64,000 nt of DNA, taken from contig FJUW01000006.1 in NCBI GenBank assembly GCA_900074885.1, forward strand, positions 428,856-492,855, read 5' to 3'. Position numbers and translations under genes: made by a program. The DNA comes from Rhynchosporium graminicola. Taxonomy: Eukaryota > Ascomycota > Leotiomycetes > Helotiales > Ploettnerulaceae. Below the pieces are notes generated by a model. It was not told where the DNA came from, ran no database searches, and saw nothing but the letters and a program-made list of their open reading frames with translations. Below, one piece after another: positions 1 through 10,300 of the stretch (the stretch's first letter is position 1; every line of letters begins with the position of its first letter).

Positions 1-2200
1 CTTATATATATTATAATAAGTCCGGAAAGTCGTATACTCTTCAGAGGCTAGATCTATTCGAATTCGGTAGAATACCTAGCGAATATCTAGTTTAGTGAAT
101 ATCTTAGCAGTAGAGATTCTAGCTAGCGTTTTATCGATTAATAGCAGTAGATATTAATCCTTCCTTATAAGGTTATTAAGTACGCGAAAGTCGATATAGA
201 ATCTTAGACTTCTATTAGCTTTCTTAACGAAAAGAATAAGTATAGCGTATAGTACTTAAGAAGGTTTAATAAAACCTTTAGCTAAGTTATTAGTAATATA
301 TACCTTAATAACTTTAAGTTCTTTAGCTAATATCTTATATAAGAGGGAGTATTTAAGGTTCTTCTCGGCCCTTTCCTTAAGCTTAATTCGGTAATCGTAT
401 AAGCGATAAGGAGGGAGAATATTACTAGCTTCCTTAGAAAAGACGTATACCTACTAGCTATACTCGTAAGGGATCTATAGTTCTGAATCTAATTCGCTTA
501 AGCTAATAGTAAATTACTAGGCGGTTTTATAACGTTCCGTAAAGTCGATAGTTAAAGATACGATAGTAGTATCGCGTTACTAAACTGCGATTCGGTCGTT
601 AAGAAGCTTATCTATCTCGTGAAGAGTAGTAGAGAAGATCTTATCGTTAGAAGACTTCTAGCGTTTATATAAAAGATAGAAAGCTAGGCTACTAATTACG
701 TAAATCTCTAGCGCAGGAGGCTCTAGAAGAGGTCTAAGCACACGAGGTGATCTTTATCGCTTCCGAAATGTTATAGTAGCTATTTTTATACTTTAAGTAG
801 CTTCTATTAAGTCGCGAGATAGTATTCCGAGAAACTATTAGTCTATAGTATAAATTATATAGGCGTAGTCTTATACGTAGGTCTTTAACGTAGAGACTTC
901 TAATTAGGGTTAAAGTAAAGATTCACACGAGATATAAGCGATAATATTACTAAATCGTACACACTTCAGCTATATATTAGTAGTCTCTCTAGAGTATAAA
1001 GACCTCTCTTTACTACTCTATTCTTGTTCTTTAGATAATAAACACTTAAGCTTATTATATCTATAATAAGTAGTATAAACACCGGAGAAATAGTCCTAAC
1101 TAATCGGCAGTAGTAATAGAGGGTTAGTTACCTATAGAATACTCTCTAGGGGAGAGTTTTAGATGTTTTTATAGCTATAAATCTCCCTAGAAGTGCGCTT
1201 CCGAGCTAGTAATAGTTATTTAATAATAGAGATAGAGTTAATAATAGCTCGAATATTAATAAGAGAGTTAGCTACGCTTCGCTATTCCTCGTACGCTTCC
1301 TAGAACTAATTAAGGCGTTCGTTTCGTTTGTTAGCGTCGTATTAGTAGTACTAGTAGATATAGTATTTACATAAGTCCTTGATCTCGATCGGAGAGCTAT
1401 AAACGTTACTAGGAGGAGTATATAGTAGCTAAATGATCTATCGTTTAGAGGCATCTAAGAGTACTTAATATTCCGAAAGCCAGGTCCTTCCGAGTATAAT
1501 ACTATAGTTTCCGAGAGTAGTAATAAGAAAGGGGGTAAATACCTAAACGCGACGATCTACTATTAAATTGAGTATCGTATAGTAACTAATAGTATTACTA
1601 TTAACGCTATTGAAGCTTTTAATAGGAATTGCGTTTAGTAGAGAGTAAATTGAAGGTTTTAAGAAGAAGGAAAGGGATTTAAGAAAAGAACGATTAATAA
1701 AATAGTATCTATTAGCTCTAGAATCGAGAAGTGCGGGTAGCTTATACGAGAGTCTATTCTTAGTAAGAGTAGCACGTATAGTAAACGATTAACTACTAAG
1801 AAGCTTCGTAAGGTTAAGATATCGTATATCTTATATACTACCTAAGAAGGAGTCTTTCCCTAGGCGTAGTCTTTTACTAGCGGTTTAATATACTCCTAGG
1901 CGTTATCGTACGTTTCTTTATTATTATTATCTTCTAGCTCGCTATTAATATTATTATTAGTATTAATTACGTTAATTCGATACGGAGTATTAGGTCGAGC
2001 TAACGACAAGCGTAAGTATAAGGTAAGCGTAAAGTAACAAGGAGTATTCGCCAGCGATTATATATAAAGCGTATTATTTCGTGCAGAGTATAGTGCTTAT
2101 TTACTAGTCGTACTAGTGTTCTCGGGCGTAGGAAGACTAATTTACAGATAAGAAGAGGAGTTAGTACTATAGCGCTAGGAGGAGGTATTTATAGGGCGTT
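1..2200 (-). mobile_element. RIP-degraded Ty3/Gypsy retrotransposon, pol (RT) and upstream part
   Basis: Read on the minus strand, positions about 435 down to 1 still spell the start of a Gypsy reverse transcriptase: a region resembling LPPYRLYDYRI, then NNLAKGFIKPS, LILFVKKANRSLRFYIDF and TKLDI near the left edge. Stops interrupt it where Trp or Gln codons are expected. The element is cut by the window start, so the catalytic YxDD motif lies outside. Positions about 435-2200 in the same orientation look like the pol N-terminus and gag, with no recognisable motif left. The base changes are those of RIP: CpA and TpG are nearly absent while TpA is abundant. No intact ORF; not a functional gene. 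The right boundary is approximate. Confidence 0.75.
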
Positions 2201-3141
2201 CCCGAGTCGCGCTAGCCTTAGCTGAAGACTCAGAATAATAAGTCTTTTCAATAAATTAACCTTAGTCTTTAGCTTATATAGCCTTAACGTATTCTTCTAG
2301 TATCCTTAACGTTCAGTACTATTAAAAGAGCTATTTCCGTAGCTATATAAGTAGCTTCTCCTATAAGTCTATTTTCAGAGTCGATTAATTATTTACTCTA
2401 GCTTTACGAGCTAGCGTACGAAACTCGTAGTAGAACGTCCAGAAGGTCTACTTATAATCTATCTTTAGCGCAGAGTAGCTAGCTCTTATAGTTTATTAGT
2501 CATATAGATTAGATAAGAAAGAGACGAGTTAAGTAATTATATCGAGTGAATCGATTATACTACTTTCTTCGTTATATTCTAGTTCTAAGAATAAGAGTTC
2601 CAGGTAAGTTCTAGCTATTCCTTCTATTTAATTAAGTAACTAATCTTTATAGTAATCTTCGTCGATAAAGTAGCTAGAGTAGCGCCGGAGGGCGTTATAN
2701 AAATCTATAACTAAGGAGTGAAGAAGTAGAGAGAGAATAGAAGTATATATATGAAAAGGGGCCCCTAAACTCTACTCGTGTAATCTCGCTTAGCAGTAAG
2801 TGTTTCTACTAATAGGGAGAGACCTCCAAACCTGACCAGTCGTCACACTAACTAGAAGTTAATTCAGACTAATACCCGATTACGCGTGCTCGTAAAGCGC
2901 TAGTCTAGAGCTCTACTTCTAGCCTTATAAGAGGTTACTTAGAACTATAGTATCTCTCGGAGATTGCGTTTCCCTCTGCAGAAGAGATAATCTCAGTACT
3001 AAATTAGTATCTACGGTTTCAGTTTAATAGAAATTTAGAAGGTTATCTTAATATTTAATTGCGTTTTATACTTACTTTATTTCCTTAGTTACTTCGATTC
3101 TTCAAGGCTCGAGGGCGAGCTTTTATCTTAGAAGGGGGTAA
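2201..3141. other. AT-rich RIP-mutated repeat DNA, not resolved
   Basis: No open frame and no motif that I can name. It has the same CpA-poor, TpA-rich composition as its flanks. Position 2700 is an ambiguous base (N), the only one noticed, so the assembly is uncertain at that point. The segment ends in a purine tract (about 3131-3138) directly before an LTR, so its right part is probably the 3' end of a plus-strand LTR element. Confidence 0.5.
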
Positions 3142-3342
3142 TATAACGGCGCATAGTATACGTGGCAGATACGGGCTAGTATCAGTGCCTTAGGTATACC
3201 CTCCTTATATATATAGAAGGTGCAGACTCCTTCAGAGCTCTATATCTTTCTGTTTCCTTTGTACTAGACTATATAAGATCGCTCTTAGCCTTCCTACTTG
3301 TTTATTCTTACTTATATACCGCCTTGAGTCTTATGTCGTTAT
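3142..3342 (+). repeat. LTR (3' LTR of a degraded Gypsy element)
   Basis: It follows a polypurine tract (GAAGGGGG), begins TATAACGG (a RIPed TGTAACGG) and ends GTCGTTATA (a RIPed CGTTACA). The last 80 or so bases match the end of the LTR at 3809-4102 closely, including ACTATATAAGATCGCTCTTA, which holds a TATA-like box. The upstream halves of the two LTRs are unrelated. The polypurine tract implies a plus-strand element to its left. Boundaries are judged by eye. Confidence 0.6.
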
Positions 3343-3808
3343 AATACTACTCTAATAGATTAATTATTCCTATTAAAGAATATTTTAGTTGAATCGTAAG
3401 CTTCGTGATTCGCGCTAAAGCCTTAAGCGAGCAGTGAAATACTTTATTAGGATTAGTTATAACGATTTGGAGAAGTAGCGCCGAATGCTCCCGAGCGTAG
3501 TTAGCTTAAAGGGGTAAGGTAGCTTCCTACTCGCGCTGAAGGTATTTACGATCCTCGTTTGAAGTAGCTAATCGAATTGCGTCTCGTATAGATTCTTCCG
3601 CTCTGGTTTTTATTCGTCGATTATAAAGCGCGGCTATAACGGCGGCGCGGGCTCGGGCGTTCTGCTTTGAGCTTAACTTCCGTTTTAGCGTTCGTATATA
3701 GTAGACCCGGTAAAGAAAGTAGCTGATTTCAGTCTCCCCTGCTATAATACTAGGGAACGCTAGCCGGAATACACGTTATTCCGCTGCTGAGTTGTCGCTT
3801 AGGGTATA

Positions 3809-4102
3809 TGTGACGACAGCTCACCTGAATATCATATGAGCAGCTTACCTGAATATCACATGAGAAGAAGGATAGATACCAGGGCCTAAGTTCATAGATA
3901 TCCCGGCATAACTAGTATCCGACTCGATATAGTATCAGACTAGTACTAGTATATATATATAAGGTACCTTATACTCTATCTCTCTTCTTCTTCCTTTCTT
4001 ATCTTTTTATTTCCTTAGTAGTAGACTATATAAGATCGCTCTTAGCCTCCTCTACTTATTTTATTCTTACTTATATACCGCCTCGAGTCTTATATCGTTA
4101 TA
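3809..4102 (+). repeat. LTR (5' LTR of the plus-strand Gypsy element)
   Basis: It starts TGTGACGACAGC and ends ATCGTTATA, compatible with a TGTGACG...CGTTACA terminal inverted pair after RIP. A 24-bp unit is repeated in tandem at 3817-3840 and 3841-3864 with two mismatches. The 3' part (4021-4102) matches 3261-3342. Gag-like sequence follows in the same orientation, so this is taken as the 5' LTR. Confidence 0.6.
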
Positions 4103-7020
4103 TTAAATAAAAAGATTAAGATAGCCGGAGATAGCTTATTATAATATCTCCTTACTTAGTTATTCGATAACTACTCGTATATAGCTAAGATACTAGAGAT
4201 CTCTCGGATAGCTATAAATCAGGGTTTAATTCAGCTTATCGTAAATAGTATAATAGAGGAGGTTTTCGCTAACGCTCCTTTAATAACTCTCTTAGTATAA
4301 AGGAATTATAGATAGATTTTGAAGAAAGTATAATAAATACCTCGGAACCTTAACCTCTATATATTACCGCTGAAATAGCCCTAATATACCCCTTTTTAAG
4401 CTACTATTATAGCTTCTAACTAATAAACTAGAGACTCCTCCGGTTCTAGGGGAACTCGATACGATCTCCCTCGCTCTACCTCCGAACTTAATCTATTATA
4501 TCTTTCTTTATCCTAAACGTCTTCTATACTAGAGAATATTAATACCTTATTAAGGAAGTACTAACTAAGAGAGAAAGGAAAATAAAAGCGAAATTTACTA
4601 GGAGTATAATCGCTAAGTACTCTTACTATTATAGATAACTCGAATCTGATCTATTCCCTCTTATAATAATTAGCGGATTAGAAGGAAAAGAATAACTCTT
4701 TAGAATATACTATAGATAGACTAATCTCTATATAAGATAGGTTCCTTATAGGGGTCCCTCGCCTGTTTTCGATTCTCCTACTAGAACTAGTACTATAATC
4801 TCTATATATTCCGAAGTTTAATAATCTAATAAACTCTATCTTAATATATAGTACTAAGAGAGAGGATACTATTCCTAATAAACTATCGCCCTCTCCCGGC
4901 GCTGAATCAGTAGAGTTACGCCCTAAGAAGTCTTATCTTACTAAGAAGATCCTACCTCTAGATAATAGATTAGATCTTACTTTCCTCTAATAGAGAGTAT
5001 TAATACGAGACCGGCTAGCTATAAACGCTAATTATTACCTTACGGACTTCTCTTAGCGCGTTCTCGTATAGGGACTAGTTACTAGATTAGCTAAAGAGTA
5101 TCTTACGCTTTAGTATCTTATTAATAAGTTTAAGATTAGTAATAAAATAATCTTCTTATTAGAGGAGAACTTTCTTACTAGTTTAGAGGAAGATAACTAT
5201 TATAACGCTTTCTATTACCTAGAAATATAATAACTTAGCTATACCTGCGAGACTTTCGCTGAATTTCGTAATCGATTTTAAAGCGCTATTATCTAAGGTA
5301 AAGTTAAAAAGAAAGAGTAGTTCTTCTATATATAGGATAAGATTATACTATTCTTACGCGTTTTAACTCTTATTATTAAACTAATATAGAATAAGGATTA
5401 CGCTTCTATAGTTAGATCCTTACTTTCTTTTAATACTAAGTATCGCTATAACTCAGAATATATCTATCCTAAGAAAGCTATTACCTAGATATAGTACTAT
5501 AAGCTTATTATTATTACTATAACTTCTTTTAGTTCTACTCCTTACTAGTCCCTTAGCTTAGCCCTACGATAAACTACTCTCGTATTATACGTACGTACTT
5601 CTACCCCGGTATAAGCTAGTACTCCCTTTGCGCTAAAACGCCTTAGTATCTTAACTAGAGAACCCCTTAGGTATTATAGTTATAGATAGCTCAGTTATAT
5701 TAAGCTAGATTACTCTAACTTACTTAAGGTTTAATTAATCAACGAATTTCCGAAAGAGAAAGAAGTAACTAAGGAAGTATTAGAAGATATACTTTCCGAA
5801 TCTAGACTAATACTAGAAGGAAACGATAAGGCTTAAGTAAAAACTCCTTCTTAAGTCTATATAAGTATAATCTCTCTAATCTTAACTTTAACTCCTTAAT
5901 AGGAAGTAAGTAATTTATATACCCGATTATAGTTAGTATAAATAAGCTAGGAGTCTCTATAGATAGCTTAATTAAAACTAGAGCAAATAGCTATCTATTT
6001 ATTAATCGCACTCTTACTAGATAACTATTAGAGGCTCTTAGTATTAAAATCGAGCTACTACTCTATTCTATTCTAATACGTAGTTTCTAATAGTCTATTA
6101 GAACTTATATTACTTATTTTATATATTTATACTTTTCTATTAATAGTAAGTGTATTTATAACTATCCTTTTATTCTCCTCGATTTAGGATAATAAGATAT
6201 AATTATTAGTATTAAATAGATATAACGATTTCAGGTTAAGCTAGATACGCTTTATTATAAGCTATTATAGCCGGAATAATATCTAGTTATTTTCTAATAT
6301 AATAAAGAGATAATTATAATTTTATTATCTTATAAACTTAATATTAATCGATCTTATTAAATCGATACTAACGCGCGGGACTTAGCTATAAACTAGCTAA
6401 ACTAATACTAATTACTCTAAATAGTAGTAATATAATATATTAATATATTATCCTTACTATTTAACTTATTTCCGCTTATCGCTAAGGAATCCGAATCCTT
6501 TTCCGCCCTGAATTTATCGAGAAAAGTACTTACGCTAGAACTTTACTATAAGTACTTTTTTTAATCTCTAAGGATCTAGAAATTAGTTCTAATTTACTAA
6601 ATTAGTACTATAGCTTTTTACTTTAATATAAAACGCGAAAGCTCTAAATTATTCTTTATTAGTATCTATAAGATAAACCGCCTCTTATAAGACTATCTAA
6701 ATAGTAACTTCCCTAAGGATCTTGATACCGAACGACTTATAGCTAAAAAGCTATCAGAATAATACTATACTTTTAAGAAGGCTTTTTCTAAGCGGGATTC
6801 TAATATTCTTCTACTATATCGCTTATATAATTATAAAACTATTCTAGAAGAACTATTACCTAATATATATTCGCTCTTATATTAGTAATCTATAGATAAA
6901 CTATAAGTAACTAAGAAGTACTTTATAAATAACCTAGATAAGAGATTTATCGAATCTAGCTAAAGTCCTTTCGTATTACTTATACTATTTATTATAATTT
7001 TACTACTTAATTCTATTTAT
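4103..7020 (+). mobile_element. RIP-degraded Ty3/Gypsy gag-protease-RT remnant
   Basis: Plus-strand conceptual translation with many stops keeps Gypsy landmarks in the right order. At 5669-5716 there is a gag CCHC zinc knuckle in which the three Cys and the His have all become Tyr. At about 6125-6240 there is a stretch like the end of a retroviral-type protease (FILLDLG, then DIIISIK where Gypsy proteins have IIGRKW). At about 6820-6985 there is the start of reverse transcriptase (LEELLPNIYSLLY, then FINNLDKRFIESS). The frame is lost after that, so most of RT, RNaseH and integrase is missing. The changes are C-to-T and G-to-A transitions. It is non-functional. Confidence 0.75.
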
Positions 7021-7159
7021 CTTCCGAGTATAATATAATCGACTTATTTAGTTAAGCGTTCAGGGGGTATAATAAAAGAAGGAGATAGCTATAAGTAGTT
7101 ATCGATATTTCCTTAGGCGTACTTAAGCGTAGGGATACGCTAAGACAGAAGGGGGATAG

Positions 7160-7602
7160 TATTACGAACTAGTATAGTTCTTAGCACTAAAACCGTCCTA
7201 GTATTAGAGTACTAATAGTACTATCTAGCGGTATATACTAGACGGGTTTTAGTATCAGAAAAGATTAGTACTATTGGAGTAAGGTATTAATACAGTTATA
7301 GTATAAACTACTATAGGTGATCTAAGATGACGTGATATACTAGACTACTAGATAGGTCGCGAGAGCTTGCACGCTCTGCAAGACGGTCTTATATAGCTAG
7401 TATAAGGGAACGAAGGTTCTATATAAGACTAGACTTCTGCTATTAGATAGGAGCTTCGTGCTTAAATTCATATAGTAATTAATACCTGCTTATAACGTCT
7501 TAATTCTAATTAAGAACCGAACTTCTTATTTACTTTATTTTATAGCTAATACTAACCGACGAGCCTGTATACCGCGTACTAGTCAGAACCAGGAACGTTA
7601 CA
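7160..7602 (+). repeat. LTR of a second Gypsy-like family
   Basis: A polypurine tract (CAGAAGGGGGA) precedes TATTACGAAC (a RIPed TGTTACGAAC), and the segment ends GGAACGTTACA. The size of about 443 bp and the TGTTACG...CGTTACA ends fit a fungal LTR. It is unlike the LTRs at 3.1 and 3.8 kb, so it does not belong to the element on its left and may have truncated it. No clear 5-bp target duplication remains. Confidence 0.5.
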
Positions 7603-8124
7603 GGGTTTTTCTTCGAATAGTACCCGTGAGCTAAATTACTACTTTCTATAAATATCAGAGTACTATAGATTTCTGTAAAGAGCTCGAGAAAGCTTCGAAT
7701 ATAAGGCCGAAGTACTTGATCGAGGTAGTCTACTTACTTAAAAGCTCTGCTCTTCCCTATACTATATATATAAATAATCAGGCTCTTAAATCCGAATCTA
7801 ATTATTCCGAAGAAGTATACCGGAGTATAGCCTCCTCGATATATTTAAAACTATATATAATTAGGATAATACCTCTCTTAATCATTTCGAATATACTTCT
7901 TCTTTATTATCCTCTGACTTATTAAGAAAGTTACTTCGTTACTCTATATAACTATTTTCTACTAAACGAGACTCTAAAATATATAAGTAATTGCCTATAG
8001 CTACTGAACGCGAGCTTATTCCTTCGAGAGGTAAGGTTTCTAGTATTAAATATGAGAGTAATAGCCTGCTTAATTTATTCGGCGTTTAAGTGTTCGAGGA
8101 GAGTAAGGAAGTCGTAGTTCTTTG
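7603..8124. other. RIP-mutated spacer
   Basis: AT-rich and CpA-poor. A 69-codon open frame at 7716-7925 has no recognisable similarity and is rejected as chance. Nothing else is seen. Confidence 0.5.
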
Positions 8125-8884
8125 CAGTGTGCGAAATGATTAGATTAGATTAGATTATTGCCTCTTAATCTAATCTAATCAAAGGAAATTTATAGTTAAT
8201 CTAATCTAATCTAATTATAATTGATTTAATCGATTAAAAATCGATTAACTTTCGTATTTTCGCACTATACCTAGTTAGGGCTAAGGTCTCGCTTACGCTA
8301 CCTTTTTAAGCCTAGCTCCCGCGAGGTGAAATCAGACGTAAATACGAAGTCGAAGTAGCTAGAAACTCTTATTATAAATCAAATATAACTATTATATTAG
8401 TAATACTAGCTTATAAATAATATATTATTAATAAAGATAAATACCCGGTATTATCTCTATTAGCACGGAAACATCTTCAAATTCCGGCTACTTCTACTGC
8501 TTCCGAAAGATTCTTTAGCTTAGGAGCTCTAATTATTAATAAGCTAAGAAATAGGCTTAATAGAGATACTTTCGAGACTATTAGCCTCTTAAAGAGCTAG
8601 GGTTTTATAGCTGATATAGAGGGAAAAGAAGAGCTAGAAGAGATAGTTAATAACGCGGAGAATTCCTTTAATATAGAGTAATTATAGAGAGAAAGAGATA
8701 TATAAGAAGATATAAGAATATAATAGAATTTCCTCTGATAAATCAAAAGTTCATCGATTAACTAATCGATTAAGTCTAAGTCTTAATCTAATTAAAGGTC
8801 AAAATCAGTTAATCTAATCTAATCTAAACTTAATCGATTTAATCGATTAATAATCGATTAATTTGATTATCTTTTCGCATACTA
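8125..8884 (+). mobile_element. Degraded hAT-family DNA transposon
   Basis: At about 8438-8683 the plus strand encodes the hAT C-terminal dimerisation domain almost intact: YPVLSLLARKHLQIPATS, then SERFFSLGALIINKLRNRL and ETISLLKS, broken by one TAG where Trp is expected (a RIP-type TGG-to-TAG change). The ends are inverted: CAGTGTGCGAAA at 8125 against TTTTCGCATACTAG at 8871-8884. Subterminal (ATTAG)n/(CTAAT)n arrays and palindromic ATCGATTAA motifs lie inside both ends. An extra right-end-like copy (8222-8270) lies near the left end, so 8125-8270 may be a short non-autonomous copy. Most of the transposase, including the catalytic core, is absent. No 8-bp target duplication could be confirmed. 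Confidence 0.7.
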
Positions 8885-9930
8885 GTTTTTTGATAATATC
8901 TAACTACGAAAGCTCTCGGGTTCGGTGATCTGATAAGACGTATTCGATTATATCTTGAATATCTTACTTATTTCCCTAGTCTCGAAGATAGCTAATTCGA
9001 GTAGATCTCTTCCTCTCAGGTAACTCGTAAGTAAGAATCTTTCGAACTGTTAATTCTCCTAGGTTATAGTACCTCTGGATTTCTAGCTAAGAGAGATTAC
9101 CCCTCCTATAGAAGTACTATATCGATTCCTTATGTTTTATCTTAATCTTAGTACTCTTCTTTCTCGGGGTTATTAGCGGTATATAAATACGAGGTGTACT
9201 GATATTTAATTGATAAGGATTTAGATAGTAATGCAGTGATTTCTTAAGTTATTATAATATAAAGAGGATATGACGCGACGCGACCGCCTATAGTGCACAG
9301 ACTTCTGCACCCCACTTCGTAAAGGCTTATAGTTATAAATCTGAGGCGATCTTGATACCGGGGCGCTACAGTAATAATAGGCTCTGATAGTACTATTACT
9401 AGGTTTTACTAGTTTCTTTTAGAGAAGAAGTTAAAATACGAAAAAATTACTAATAGAGAGAGATATAGCTTAGTCTTTCCCTGCAGTAGTCACTAGAAAA
9501 GGTACTAGAATAGAACCTCTTAAGAAGCGTAGTTGTATTATAGAGAAGGTTTAGAAACCTTAAGAGTAAACTATAGAGCTACTAGTCTATACGTTCAGAC
9601 ACTATAGCAAGTTATATACTATTATACCTTATAAGCAACAGGATATGAACTATAATATCATTTTCGAGAACGATATAAAGTCCTATACTTAATTCTTCTT
9701 CTCTAACTACTATAATACATATCAAGTGACCTCGCGAGAGCGACTTTCAGCTAGCACTAGATCATACTATAAGAACACAGGTAGTAGCTAATATTCAATT
9801 ATATTAAACACCTTATAATTATATTTTAATATATCCTAAAGATATTAACTCATATAGTATAAGTTCTTCTAGTATAGAATAGTTTATTGAAATATAAATT
9901 ATAAGTCGTATATTAATAAGCTAACGGTCG
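8885..9930. other. RIP-mutated repeat DNA up to the heterochromatin edge
   Basis: Composition is as in the rest of the left block, without an assignable element. A segment ending GGGCGCTACA near 9371 could be an LTR end, but no partner is visible. Around 9930-9960 the sequence changes abruptly to balanced composition with ordinary CpA and TpG content. Confidence 0.5.
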
Positions 9931-10300
9931 ATCTGTTTCTCTAAACACGTCGTAGTATTTGTCCGTGACACTGAATTATGAGGGCGATGTCAGATCTCAC
10001 TCGCTACGAAATTGAACAGGTAATATGGAGCTGCGTCTGTCACTTCTTAGATCCTCGACCACTTTCGTTGAGACACTTCAAGTATGATTGACGGAAGAGA
10101 CAGAAAATATAGTCACGGCCAAGCTCATAAAAATGCCACCCACCGATCAGCTTTTAGTTAACGTTGTTGATACACACGCAATCTTCACTCATGTAGTAGC
10201 CGGTTGAAGCAGAATTATTAGTATGGATTATAATTATATACAATCTTAAATATCACATTCCTCATACATCAGATGTATCGTCATCATATCCATTGACAGC

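Noticed and set aside
1272..1454. 60-codon minus-strand ORF
   Set aside because: Lies inside a degraded retrotransposon; Ser/Thr-rich chance frame.
7716..7925. 69-codon plus-strand ORF in the RIPed block
   Set aside because: Hydrophobic, AT-driven translation with no similarity; flanks are mutated repeats.
8141..8220. (TTAGAT)n resembling telomeric TTAGGG repeats
   Set aside because: Unit and arrangement differ, units occur in both orientations, and they lie inside hAT ends; better explained as transposon subterminal repeats.
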